DNA of 57,132 bases from Solirubrobacteraceae bacterium (lineage in GTDB: Bacteria; Actinomycetota; Thermoleophilia; Solirubrobacterales; Solirubrobacteraceae). Location: assembly GCA_030447785.1 (NCBI GenBank), contig JAUJOF010000001.1, positions 141,747 through 198,878 of the forward strand, read 5' to 3'. The notes beneath the pieces are model-generated. The model was given only the letters and a program-made list of their open reading frames with translations. It was not told the origin of the DNA and did no database searches. The translations under genes and the position numbers were made by a program. Positions 25,006 to 33,157 of this stretch are shown piece after piece; within the stretch, counting starts at the first letter, position 1; each line of letters opens with the position of its first letter.

Positions 25006-26163
25006 TCACCGTTTCATGGCCAAGGACGCGTAGAAGCCCAGCAGCGCGTCAGCCACGCTGCTCCAGGCAAAGCGGGTGCGGGCGTGGGCCACGGCGGCCT
25101 CGGAGGCGCGCGCGCGGGCGGCGGGGTCATCGAGCAGCGGGCGCAGCGCGGCCAGCACCGCGCCGGCCTCGAGATCGGCCTGCCGCACGGCGGGCCCCGC
25201 GCCCTCGAGGTGGTGGGCGTAGGCGGCGTCGCGGCCCAGGACCACGGGCAGCCCGCTGGCCATGGCCTCCTGTGCCGTGACCGGGAAACCCTCACCCCGA
25301 GAGGGCAGCAGGAAGGCGTCGGCCGCACGGTAGAGGCCGGCCAGGCGGTCGGGGGTCAGCGCCCCCAGGAGTTCGGCGTTGGGTGGGACGTCGCGCGGGG
25401 GGTCGCCCGGCCCGGCCACCACGAGGCGCACCCCGGGATCGCGGCGCGCGGCCTCCAGGGCGATCGGCAGCCCCTTCTTGGCCACCAGGCGCCCGACGAA
25501 CAGCACGCGGGGCGAGCCGTCGCTCCAGCCCAGCTGCGCCCGTAGCGCTGCGCGCTCCCCGACCGTGGGCGGGCGGTGGCGCGCGGTGTCCACGCCGTTG
25601 CCGGCCACCAGGCGGGGTCGCCCCGGGGCCAGGCGGGCGAGCTCGCGGTCGACGGTCTGGTTGAGCGCCACCAGGCCCTGCGCCGCCCGCGCGGCGGCCC
25701 GACCGACGGTACTCGCCGCTGCAGCCTGCGCTCTGGCCAGCAGCGCCGACTCGTAGGGCACCTGCGCCACGTGCTCGGTGAGCACCCGCACCGGGCGGCT
25801 GGCGGCCCGGCGGGCCAGGCCCAGCGCGGCGAGGCTGCTCAGGTAGAGGTAGCCGTGAGCGTGCACCACGTCCGCACGCGCCACGCGAGGTCGAAGTGCG
25901 GCGAGCAGGCGCGGGGAGAAGAGGGGATAGGGCACGCCGGCCCGGCGCTCCAGCGCGTTGACGGCCGGGACACGCACGAGCTCGTACGGTCGCCACGCGG
26001 CGGCCGAGGGGTCCTCGGGTGGCTCGTCGCGACGCAGTGCGGCCGAGGCCACGTGCAGCACGTCGTGCCCGCGGCCGGCCAGCTCGCGCGCGAAGGCGTC
26101 GAGCGCCGTCTCGATGCCGCCCATGTGGGGCAAGGCGTAGTGGGAGGCCAACACCACCCGCAC
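25006..26163 (-). CDS. GT4-type glycosyltransferase
   Basis: A 385-residue GT-B enzyme. GTG 26163 gives VRVVLASHYALPHMGGIET, a strong GT4 start with the Gly-Gly acceptor loop. HAHGYLYLSS, VLFVGRLVAKKGLPIAL and the E-x7-E motif (GEGFPVTAQEAMASGLPVVL) follow in order. It lies 6 bp downstream of another GT4 and the two form a leftward operon. Donor and acceptor are unknown. Confidence 0.88.
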   Translation of the reverse strand: MRVVLASHYALPHMGGIETALDAFARELAGRGHDVLHVASAALRRDEPPEDPSAAAWRPYELVRVPAVNALERRAGVPYPLFSPRLLAALRPRVARADVVHAHGYLYLSSLAALGLARRAASRPVRVLTEHVAQVPYESALLARAQAAAASTVGRAAARAAQGLVALNQTVDRELARLAPGRPRLVAGNGVDTARHRPPTVGERAALRAQLGWSDGSPRVLFVGRLVAKKGLPIALEAARRDPGVRLVVAGPGDPPRDVPPNAELLGALTPDRLAGLYRAADAFLLPSRGEGFPVTAQEAMASGLPVVLGRDAAYAHHLEGAGPAVRQADLEAGAVLAALRPLLDDPAARARASEAAVAHARTRFAWSSVADALLGFYASLAMKR

Positions 26164-26169
26164 GTCCCC

Positions 26170-27267
26170 TCAGGCCACCTCGCGGTAGACGTCCACGGTC
26201 TGTGCCCCGACGCGCTCCCAGGACAGCTGCGCCGCGCGCGCCAGCGCGCGCTCGCGCAGCTGTGCGCACCGCGCCTCGTCGCCGACCAGGGCACGGATGG
26301 CCGCGCCGATCGTCTGCGGGTCGAGCGGATCGATCAGCACGCCCGCGTCATCCACGACCTCGGGCAGCCCGCAGCGATCGGAGCTGATCACCGGGCAGCC
26401 GCAGGCCATGGCTTCCAGCAACGGCAGGCCGTAGCCCTCGTACAGCGAGGGGAAGACCAGGCAGCGCGCGCCGGAGTACAGGCGCACGAGCTCCTCGTCG
26501 GTCACGCGGCCGGTCATGACCAGGGGCACCCGGGCGCGCGGCGCCTGGCGCTCGAAGACGTCGTTCCTCCACCCCTGCGCCCCCGCCACCACCAGCGCTA
26601 CCTCGTCGCCCAGTCCGGCCGCCCGCAGGCCGCGCACCGCCCCGAGGAGATTCTTGCGCGGCTCGAGCGTCCCCACGGCCAGCACGTAGGGGCGATCGAG
26701 CCCGAAGCGCTCGCGCAGCCACGCCGGGTCGGGCGGGGCCGGGCGAAAGGGCGCGGCGACCCCGCAGGGCACCACACGGACGCGCTCGGGCTCGACGTCC
26801 AGCAGCGCCACGACCTCCTCGCGCACGTGCTCGGTGTTGACGATGACCCGCGCCGCGCGACGCGCTCGGCGGGCGAGCACGAGGCGTTGGTGGGCGACGG
26901 TGGTGCGGGGGAAGAGCGCGGGATGCACCAGCGGCAGCACGTCGTGCACCGTGAGCACGAGCGGGAGGCGACTGCGCTCGGGAGCCAGCGCGCCGGGACA
27001 GTGCACCACGTCGACCCCCGCCGCCCGCGCGGCGCGGTCGAGGCCGATGGTGTGGTACCACCCCTCGCGGCGAAGGCCTTGGCTCCAGCGGTGCGCCGAG
27101 CGATGGCGTCTGCGCGCCCGAGGGCCGACGGGCACAAGGCGCACGTCCTCGCGGACGGTCAGTGCCCGGCGCAGCTCGACCGCATAGCGCGCGATGCCGC
27201 CCACGGTGATCTGCTCGGGCACCAGGTCGTAGGCGACGGTGACCGGCCTCATGGCGGGTCGCATCAT
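26170..27267 (-). CDS. GT4-type glycosyltransferase
   Basis: A 365-residue GT-B enzyme: VTVAYDLVPEQITVGGIARY, LTVHDVLPLVHP, LAVGTLEPRKNLLGAV, and E-x7-E in YEGYGLPLLEAMACGCPVIS. It is a clear paralog of the GT4 at 37276 (shared HDVLPL, ARRAAR, FRPAP and GTLEPRKN blocks). Three close ATG codons exist (27267, 27264, 27252) and the sequence does not decide between them. It is divergent from the CDP-sugar genes at 27373, with 105 bp between. Confidence 0.88.
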   Translation of the reverse strand: MMRPAMRPVTVAYDLVPEQITVGGIARYAVELRRALTVREDVRLVPVGPRARRRHRSAHRWSQGLRREGWYHTIGLDRAARAAGVDVVHCPGALAPERSRLPLVLTVHDVLPLVHPALFPRTTVAHQRLVLARRARRAARVIVNTEHVREEVVALLDVEPERVRVVPCGVAAPFRPAPPDPAWLRERFGLDRPYVLAVGTLEPRKNLLGAVRGLRAAGLGDEVALVVAGAQGWRNDVFERQAPRARVPLVMTGRVTDEELVRLYSGARCLVFPSLYEGYGLPLLEAMACGCPVISSDRCGLPEVVDDAGVLIDPLDPQTIGAAIRALVGDEARCAQLRERALARAAQLSWERVGAQTVDVYREVA

Positions 27268-27372
27268 GGCAAGGGCCCGGGCGCCGACCGGCCGCGTCGA
27301 GCCTCGCTAGCCTGCCCGCGTCGTGCCCACGGGTCCCCGCTCCTTCGCTCGCTGCCCGTCCGCCCGTCGCTG

Positions 27373-28452
27373 ATGCAGGTCGATCCGGTGTTCTGGCAGA
27401 ACCGGCCGGTGCTGGTCACCGGTCACACGGGCTTCAAGGGCGCCTGGCTGGTGCTGTGGCTGCGACGCATGGGGGCGCGCGTCGTCGGCCTGGCCGACGG
27501 CGTGCCGACCTCCCCGTCGCTCTACGAGATGGCTCACGTCGGGAGGGGGATCGGCGAGGTCCGCGCCGATGTGCGCGATGCGGGGGCGGTCCGCGAGGCC
27601 TTCGCCGAGCATGCCCCCGAGGTCGTCGTCCACATGGCCGCCCAGCCCTTCGTGCGCCGCTCCTTCCGCGCCCCCAGGGAGACCTACGAGATCAACGTGA
27701 TGGGCACCGCCAACGTCCTCGACGCCGTCCGTGCCACCCCGTCGGTGCGCGCGGTGGTCAACGTCACCTCGGACAAGTGCTACGACAACCACCCGGACCG
27801 CCCTCCACGTCCCTTCGTCGAGAGCGATCCCAAGGGGGGCCACGACCCCTACTCCAGCTCGAAGGGCTGCGCGGAGCTCGTCGCGGACGCCTACGGGCGG
27901 TCCTTCTTCGCGGGCCAGGCCGACGGCCCTCGGCTGGCCAGCGCCCGGGCGGGCAACGTCATCGGAGGCGGCGACTGGGGAGAGGACCGTCTCATCCCGG
28001 ACATCATGCGCGGGGCCATCGCCGGCGAGGCGATCGCCATCCGCAACCCCCAGGCCGTGCGCCCGTGGCAGCACGTGCTCAATCCGCTCAGTGGCTACCT
28101 TCAGCTGGCCCAGGCACTCGCTGCCTCGCCCGCCGCGGCGGGAGGCTGGAACTTCGGCCCCACCGTCGACGACGCGCGACCGGTGCACTGGATCACCGAT
28201 CACCTCACCGGACGCTGGCCGGACCGGTTGCGCTGGGAGGTCGATGCCGGACCGCATCCCCACGAGGCCCACCATCTGTCCCTGGACTCCTCCAAGGCCC
28301 ACGAGAAGCTGGGCTGGTACCCGACGTGGGATCTGGAGGCCGCTCTGGACAGCATCGTCGAGTGGTACCTCGCCTTCGCCCAGGATCGTGATCTGCGCGC
28401 GGTGACCGAAGCCCAGATCGAGCGCTTCGCGGGCGGAGGAGGCGACCGGTGA
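27373..28452 (+). CDS. rfbG: CDP-glucose 4,6-dehydratase
   Basis: A 359-residue extended SDR of the length usual for RfbG/AscB. VLVTGHTGFKGAWLVLWL is the family NAD loop (Lys in place of Ser), NVTSDKCYDN and YSSSKGCAE carry the catalytic residues, and NVIGGGDWGEDRLIPD is typical of the family. It converts CDP-glucose to CDP-4-keto-6-deoxyglucose, the branch point for CDP-3,6-dideoxyhexoses. ATG 27373. Its stop overlaps rfbF by 4 bp (GTGA), which supports the assignment. Confidence 0.93.
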   Translation: MQVDPVFWQNRPVLVTGHTGFKGAWLVLWLRRMGARVVGLADGVPTSPSLYEMAHVGRGIGEVRADVRDAGAVREAFAEHAPEVVVHMAAQPFVRRSFRAPRETYEINVMGTANVLDAVRATPSVRAVVNVTSDKCYDNHPDRPPRPFVESDPKGGHDPYSSSKGCAELVADAYGRSFFAGQADGPRLASARAGNVIGGGDWGEDRLIPDIMRGAIAGEAIAIRNPQAVRPWQHVLNPLSGYLQLAQALAASPAAAGGWNFGPTVDDARPVHWITDHLTGRWPDRLRWEVDAGPHPHEAHHLSLDSSKAHEKLGWYPTWDLEAALDSIVEWYLAFAQDRDLRAVTEAQIERFAGGGGDR

Positions 28453-29222
28453 AGGTGGTCATCCTCGCGGGCGGGCTGGGCACGCGGATCTCGGAGGAGA
28501 CCGCCGTGCGTCCCAAGCCGATGGTGGAGGTCGGAGGCAAGCCGATCCTATGGCACATCATGAAGATCTACGCCGCCCACGGCTTGACCGACTTCATCGT
28601 CTGCCTGGGCTATCGCGGCTACGTCGTCAAGGAGTACTTCGCCAACTACTACCTGCACACCCGGGATGTGACCTTCGACCTCGCGGCCGGCACCACCGAC
28701 GTCCTGCAGTCCGCGGCCGAGCCGTGGAAGGTGACGCTCATCGACACGGGGGAGGCGACGATGACGGGAGGACGGCTCAAGCGTGCGCTCCCGCTGGTGG
28801 GCGACGAGGAGTTCTGCCTGACCTACGGGGACGGCGTGTCCGACATCGACCTCAGCGCGCTGATCGACTTCCACCACCGGGAGGGCACGGACGCCACCGT
28901 CACCGCCGTGCAGCCGCCCGGGCGCTTCGGAGCGATGGACCTCGCCCACGACCGCATCCGGGCCTTCTCCGAGAAGCCGGTGGGCGACGGGGGCTGGATC
29001 AACGGGGGGTTCTTCGTGCTCTCGCCGCGCGTGGGCGAGCACCTCTCGGGCGACGAGAGCGTCTGGGAGCGCGAGCCGCTCGAGGCGCTGGCCGCCCAGG
29101 GGCAGTTGGCGGCCTACCGCCACCGTGGCTTCTGGCATGCCATGGACACGCTGCGCGACCGCATGCTGCTCGAGGACCTGTGGGCCTCCGGCGACGCGCC
29201 GTGGAAGGTGTGGCAGCCCTAG
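28449..29222 (+). CDS. rfbF: Glucose-1-phosphate cytidylyltransferase
   Basis: A 257-residue nucleotidyltransferase. The signature (VVILAGGLGTRISEETAVR, then PKPMVEVGGKPILWHIM) is that of RfbF/AscA; YGDGVSDIDL holds the metal-binding Asp, and FWHAMDTLRDR is the family C-terminal motif. It makes CDP-glucose from CTP and glucose-1-phosphate, feeding RfbG. The GTG at 28449 overlaps the previous stop. Its TAG shares CTAG with the stop of the opposite-strand gene at 29219. Confidence 0.94.
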   Translation: MKVVILAGGLGTRISEETAVRPKPMVEVGGKPILWHIMKIYAAHGLTDFIVCLGYRGYVVKEYFANYYLHTRDVTFDLAAGTTDVLQSAAEPWKVTLIDTGEATMTGGRLKRALPLVGDEEFCLTYGDGVSDIDLSALIDFHHREGTDATVTAVQPPGRFGAMDLAHDRIRAFSEKPVGDGGWINGGFFVLSPRVGEHLSGDESVWEREPLEALAAQGQLAAYRHRGFWHAMDTLRDRMLLEDLWASGDAPWKVWQP

Positions 29223-29800
29223 CCAGGCCCCTCGCCCCGTCGACCCGCCTCGCGGAAGAGCCGGATGTCGATCTCGCGCTCGACGTAGGCCCATTCCTCC
29301 GTCTCGCGTAGGCGATCGACGAGCTCATCGAACGCGTCTGCGTGTTCGGGGGCGAACTCGAACCAGGTCAGGAAGTCGAACGTTTCTCCCAGTTCGCGGC
29401 CGTGGTGCAGCCGGCGGGCGACTGCCGGGAGGTACTCGAGTCCGGTCGCGACGTGGTGCGAGCTCTCCTCGAAGATCCGGCGGCGCTCGTCCTGGGGCAG
29501 CTCCCACCAGGCCTCCGACTTCGTGATCGGGATGAGCGCGGCTCGCGTGGACGTCTCGCGGCCAAGCGGCTCCTGCTTCGCCGCCAAAGCGTCGCGCTCG
29601 CTTCGGTGGACATATCGTTCGTTGCTCGTGACGCCGCGCAGGGTCCACGCCGGCCTGCCGTCGAGGCCACTCGCCGCCTTCCCCTCGACCATCTCGACCC
29701 TCGACACGGCCCCGAGCGGCGCCCCAGCCACCGTCTCGAGGCGACGAACCACCCAAGATCCAGCATCTCCGCCGACGAAGGCGACCATCAGCGGACGCAC
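29219..29800 (-). CDS. Chlorite-dismutase-family heme protein (small clade)
   Basis: A 193-residue protein. The C-terminal half (SEAWWELPQDERRRIFEE, ARRLHHGRELGETFDFLTWFE, EEWAYVEREIDIR) matches the chlorite dismutase/HemQ superfamily, with the proximal heme His probably in RRLHHG. The length fits the small dimeric clade. I see no Arg in the FDFLTWFEF strand where the distal Arg is expected from rough spacing, so true chlorite-degrading activity is uncertain. GTG 29800 is used; ATG 29788 is possible. It has no link to sugar metabolism. Confidence 0.75.
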   Translation of the reverse strand: MRPLMVAFVGGDAGSWVVRRLETVAGAPLGAVSRVEMVEGKAASGLDGRPAWTLRGVTSNERYVHRSERDALAAKQEPLGRETSTRAALIPITKSEAWWELPQDERRRIFEESSHHVATGLEYLPAVARRLHHGRELGETFDFLTWFEFAPEHADAFDELVDRLRETEEWAYVEREIDIRLFREAGRRGEGPG

Positions 29801-29882
29801 GCTCTCAGCCTAGGGCTGCCGCCCCTGCTCGCCGGGACTCGTCGCGGCGGTGCTGGAGGCCCGCCACTCTTCGAGAGAAGTT

Positions 29883-29899
29883 AGGTGCGCTGCGCACCT
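29883..29899. promoter_or_regulatory. 8-1-8 palindrome, likely MarR operator
   Basis: AGGTGCGC and GCGCACCT are exact reverse complements around one T, immediately upstream of the -10 of the marR gene. MarR proteins bind such 16-20 bp inverted repeats and repress their own transcription; occupancy here would cover the -35 to -10 spacer. Confidence 0.65.
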
Positions 29900-29906
29900 C
29901 TCGGTG

Positions 29907-29912
29907 TATATT
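29907..29912 (+). promoter_or_regulatory. -10 element of a probable leaderless marR promoter
   Basis: TATATT stands out in very GC-rich DNA. The start codon at 29919 begins 7 nt after it, where transcription should start, so the mRNA would have no leader; no ribosome site is seen before the ATG. There is no good -35, and the operator palindrome occupies that place. Confidence 0.5.
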
Positions 29913-29918
29913 GCACCA

Positions 29919-30368
29919 ATGCTTTCACTCGACGATCTCGAACGACGGCTCGTGGGGTTCGTTCGCGCGTTCGGGCTGCACCAGACCGAGCGCACACCGT
30001 GCGGTGAACCCATCAGCGTCTCGCAAGCGCACGCCTTGACAGAACTGGCCGCCCAGCCACTCACCCAGGCCGAGCTCGCCCGCCGGCTGCGCTTGGACCG
30101 CAGCGTCGTCAGCCGCCTCGCCGACACGCTCCAAGAGCGCGCCTGGGTGGGCCGCGAGCGCCATCCCCAAGACCAGCGCGCCGTCCACCTCGTCCTGACT
30201 GACCGTGGCCGCGCTGCCGCTGACCGGCTCGTGGGCGCACGGCGCGCGCGCCTGGCCACACTGCTGGACGGCGTTCCCGCCGCCGAACGCGACAACGTGT
30301 TGCGCGCGCTCGAAGTCTTGACCGACAGCCTCGCCAACACCCCCGCCAAGGAGCGAAGCGATGCTTAG
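29919..30368 (+). CDS. MarR family transcriptional regulator
   Basis: A 149-residue winged-helix regulator. SQAHALTELAAQPLTQAEL, LRLDRSVVSRLADTL (recognition helix) and WVGRERHPQDQRAVHL, then LTDRGRAAAD (the wing and following helix) are in family order. The ATG at 29919 sits just after the palindrome and -10, so it is probably autoregulated. It overlaps the next gene by 8 bp and should control it. The ligand is not predictable. Confidence 0.9.
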   Translation: MLSLDDLERRLVGFVRAFGLHQTERTPCGEPISVSQAHALTELAAQPLTQAELARRLRLDRSVVSRLADTLQERAWVGRERHPQDQRAVHLVLTDRGRAAADRLVGARRARLATLLDGVPAAERDNVLRALEVLTDSLANTPAKERSDA

Positions 30369-30858
30369 CCGACGGGCGATCGGCCTGCTGGCTGCTGGCA
30401 CCCTCATCGGCGGCGGGGCCATCGCTGCGGTCGCGCTGGTCGGCGACGACCAGACCCGCCAGGAAGCGGTCGCCGAGCGCGGCGCACAGGTCATGCCATT
30501 CTCGCTTGACGCCACCACACACGTCTTCGACGCCACAGCGACCGGCGGAACGCAGCGGGTCGTCGCCGACGACCCGCGCGACCGCGAGCAGGTCCGCCTC
30601 GTCCGCGAGCACCTGCGCGAAGAGGCCACGGCGTTCCAGCGCGGCGACTTCGCCGATCCGGCAGCCATCCACGGCCAGAGCATGCCCGGGCTTGCCGACC
30701 TACGGGCCGGCTACGAGCGCTTCACGGTGCGCTACCGCGATCTGCCCGATGGCGCCCAGATCGACTACCGCACCGACGACCCATCGCTCGTCGCGGCTAT
30801 CAGCGACTGGTTCGAAGCGCAACTCGGCGACCACGGCGCCGACGCCCACCCGCGGTGA
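30361..30858 (+). CDS. Small exported/anchored protein, unknown function
   Basis: A 165-residue protein with an N-terminal signal or anchor (RRAIGLLAAGTLIGGGAIAAVAL) and a soluble domain: VMPFSLDATTHVFDATATGG, then VRLVREHLREEATAFQRGDF, MPGLADLRAG, and YRTDDPSLVAAISDWFEAQL. I recall relatives automatically labelled aspartate carbamoyltransferase in databases, but nothing here looks like that enzyme. It is translationally coupled to the MarR gene, so it is likely under its control. ATG at 30361. Confidence 0.65.
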   Translation: MLSRRAIGLLAAGTLIGGGAIAAVALVGDDQTRQEAVAERGAQVMPFSLDATTHVFDATATGGTQRVVADDPRDREQVRLVREHLREEATAFQRGDFADPAAIHGQSMPGLADLRAGYERFTVRYRDLPDGAQIDYRTDDPSLVAAISDWFEAQLGDHGADAHPR

Positions 30859-30943
30859 CTCAGGCGCAGAGCATTCCACCCACCCCGGCCACGAGGACTG
30901 ACACCAGCACAGCCCGCGCCGGTCCAGTGGTATGGACCGGTGG

Positions 30944-31753
30944 TCAGAGGAACTGCGGGACGTAGCCCCCGTCCACCGACCAGGCCGCCCCGGCGACGAA
31001 CGAGGCCGCCGGCGAGCACAGCAGGGCGATGACGATCGCGATCTCGTCCTCGGAGCCCAGTCGCCCGACCGGGACGCGCCGCGCCATGGCCTCGATGGCT
31101 TCGCGGGCCGAGCCGCCCCCACGGGCGGCGGCCTGCTCGGCCAGGCGTCCGGGTCCCGTCCACAGCGGGGTGGCCACGGGTCCGGGGGCGACCGCGTTGA
31201 CCAGCACGCCGCGCGGCGCCCAGGCGTCGGCGAAGACCCGCGAGAGCGACAGCTGGGCCGACTTGGTCACTGAGTAGGCGGCGTTGTTGAGGCCGGGGCG
31301 CTTGCCCGAGGACGACGCGACGTTGACGATGCGCCCGGCGCCCCGGTGGACCATGCGGGGCGCCGCCTCACGCATGAGTCGCAGGGGGGCCATGACGTTG
31401 AGCTCCCACTGCGCGTGCCACTCCTCGTCGCGCAGATCCTCGAGTGGCCGGGTGCTCGTGGTGCCGGCGTTGTTGACCAGCACGTCGATGCCTCCGAAGC
31501 GCTCCTGGCAGCGTTGGACGACCGCGTGCGCGGCCTGAGGGTCAGTGACGTCGGCGGCCAGCCGGTCGACCCGTGCACCGCTGTCCGCGCCGGCGCGTCG
31601 GCACTCGTCGGCGGCCCCGTCCAGTGGCCGGGGACGGCGGGCGACGAGCAGGACGTGGGCGCCCTCGGTGCACAGCAGGCGGGCGGTGGCCAGGCCGATC
31701 CCACCGCTGGCACCGGTCACCACGCACGCCGATGCCCGTAGCCTGAGGTCCAT
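30944..31753 (-). CDS. Short-chain dehydrogenase/reductase (FabG-like)
   Basis: A 269-residue classical [17 protein letters not shown] (NADP loop), [30 protein letters not shown] with Ser and YSVTK catalytic residues, and a C-terminal [10 protein letters not shown]. It is divergent from rfbH with 39 bp between the starts, which suggests shared regulation. By position it could be the reductase that finishes the branched CDP-sugar (a YerF-like role), but the sequence alone only supports a generic reductase. ATG at 31753. Confidence 0.85.
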   Translation of the reverse strand: MDLRLRASACVVTGASGGIGLATARLLCTEGAHVLLVARRPRPLDGAADECRRAGADSGARVDRLAADVTDPQAAHAVVQRCQERFGGIDVLVNNAGTTSTRPLEDLRDEEWHAQWELNVMAPLRLMREAAPRMVHRGAGRIVNVASSSGKRPGLNNAAYSVTKSAQLSLSRVFADAWAPRGVLVNAVAPGPVATPLWTGPGRLAEQAAARGGGSAREAIEAMARRVPVGRLGSEDEIAIVIALLCSPAASFVAGAAWSVDGGYVPQFL

Positions 31754-31792
31754 GCTGGCTCTCTTCTGCGCCTGCGTGCGGGATCCTCGCGC

Positions 31793-33157
31793 GTGAGCCA
31801 CGACCCCACGCACGCCCCTCTGGCCGACTCCGAGTCGGCGGAGGACCGCGCGGATCGGCTACGCACGCAGATCCTCGACCTCGTGCGCGAGTATCACGAG
31901 GTGGCCTTCTCGCCGCGCGAGTTCGTCCCGGGCGAGTCGCAGTTGCTCTTCGCCGGGCGGGTCTTCGACGAGGAGGAGATCGTCAATCTCGTCGACTCGA
32001 GCCTCGACTTCTGGCTGACCTCGGGGCGGTTCGCGGAGCAGTTCGAGAAGCGCTTCGCGCGCTTCTTCGGGCGTCGCCACGCGCTGCTGGTCAACTCGGG
32101 CTCGTCGGCCAACCTCGTGGCCTGCAGCGTGCTCACCTCGCCTGACCTGGGCGATCGGCGCCTGCAGCCCGGCGACGAGGTGATCACGGTGGCCAGCGGC
32201 TTTCCCACCACGGTCAATCCGATCATCCAGAACGGGGCGGTCCCGGTCTTCCTGGACGTCGACGTACCGACCTACAACGTCGACGTCACCCAGCTCGAGG
32301 CCGCGCTGTCGGACCGCACGCGGGCGGTCATGATGGCCCACACGCTGGGCAATCCGTTCGACCTGGGGACGGTGCGAGCCTTCTGCGACGAGCACGAGCT
32401 GTGGCTCGTCGAGGACTGCTGCGACGCGCTCGGTTCGACCTACGACGGTCGCGGGGTCGGCACCTTCGGCGACCTGGCCACCGTGAGCTTCTATCCCGCC
32501 CACCACATGACGATGGGCGAGGGCGGAGCGGTGCTGACCCACAAGGGCCGCATGAAGGTCATCGCCGAGTCGTTTCGCGACTGGGGGCGGGCCTGCTGGT
32601 GTGCCCCGGGCAACCAGAACACCTGCGGCAAGCGCTTCGGCTGGCAGCTGGGCGAGCTGCCCTTCGGTTACGACCACAAGTACATCTACTCCCACGTCGG
32701 CTACAACCTGAAGGTCACCGACATGCAGGCGGCGGTCGGGCTTGCCCAGCTCGACAAGGCGCCGGACTTCTTCGAGGCGCGGCGGCGCAACTTCCGCACG
32801 CTGTGGGACGGCCTGGCCCACCTGCAGGACGAGCTCATCCTTCCCCAGGCCACCGCCAACAGCGATCCGAGCTGGTTCGGCTTCCCCATCGGGGTCCGGC
32901 CCGAGTCGGGCCTCTCGCGCAGGGACGTCGTCGAGTTCGTGGAGGCACGCAAGGTCGCCACCCGCGAGCTCTTCGGGGGCAACCTCACCCGCCAGCCCGC
33001 CTACGCCAACGTCCCCCACCGCCAGATCGGAGACCTGGCCAAGAGTGACTTCGTCATGCACAACGTGTTCTGGGTCGGGGTGTATCCCGGCCTGGACGAC
33101 GCGCGCCTCGGCTACATGATCGAGGTGATCGACGAGGCGGTGCGCGCGTGCAAGTGA
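31793..33157 (+). CDS. rfbH: CDP-4-keto-6-deoxyglucose 3-dehydrase (E1, RfbH)
   Basis: A 454-residue DegT/DnrJ-family protein. The usual PLP-lysine is replaced by His237 ([13 protein letters not shown]), as in the PMP-dependent E1. All four [2Fe-2S] cysteines match the Yersinia enzyme at a constant offset of 17: C210, C268, C270 and C278 ([16 protein letters not shown]). It removes the C3 hydroxyl of CDP-4-keto-6-deoxyglucose. The partner reductase E3 (RfbI/AscD) is not in the window. GTG 31793; its stop overlaps the TPP enzyme by 4 bp. Confidence 0.93.
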   Translation: MSHDPTHAPLADSESAEDRADRLRTQILDLVREYHEVAFSPREFVPGESQLLFAGRVFDEEEIVNLVDSSLDFWLTSGRFAEQFEKRFARFFGRRHALLVNSGSSANLVACSVLTSPDLGDRRLQPGDEVITVASGFPTTVNPIIQNGAVPVFLDVDVPTYNVDVTQLEAALSDRTRAVMMAHTLGNPFDLGTVRAFCDEHELWLVEDCCDALGSTYDGRGVGTFGDLATVSFYPAHHMTMGEGGAVLTHKGRMKVIAESFRDWGRACWCAPGNQNTCGKRFGWQLGELPFGYDHKYIYSHVGYNLKVTDMQAAVGLAQLDKAPDFFEARRRNFRTLWDGLAHLQDELILPQATANSDPSWFGFPIGVRPESGLSRRDVVEFVEARKVATRELFGGNLTRQPAYANVPHRQIGDLAKSDFVMHNVFWVGVYPGLDDARLGYMIEVIDEAVRACK

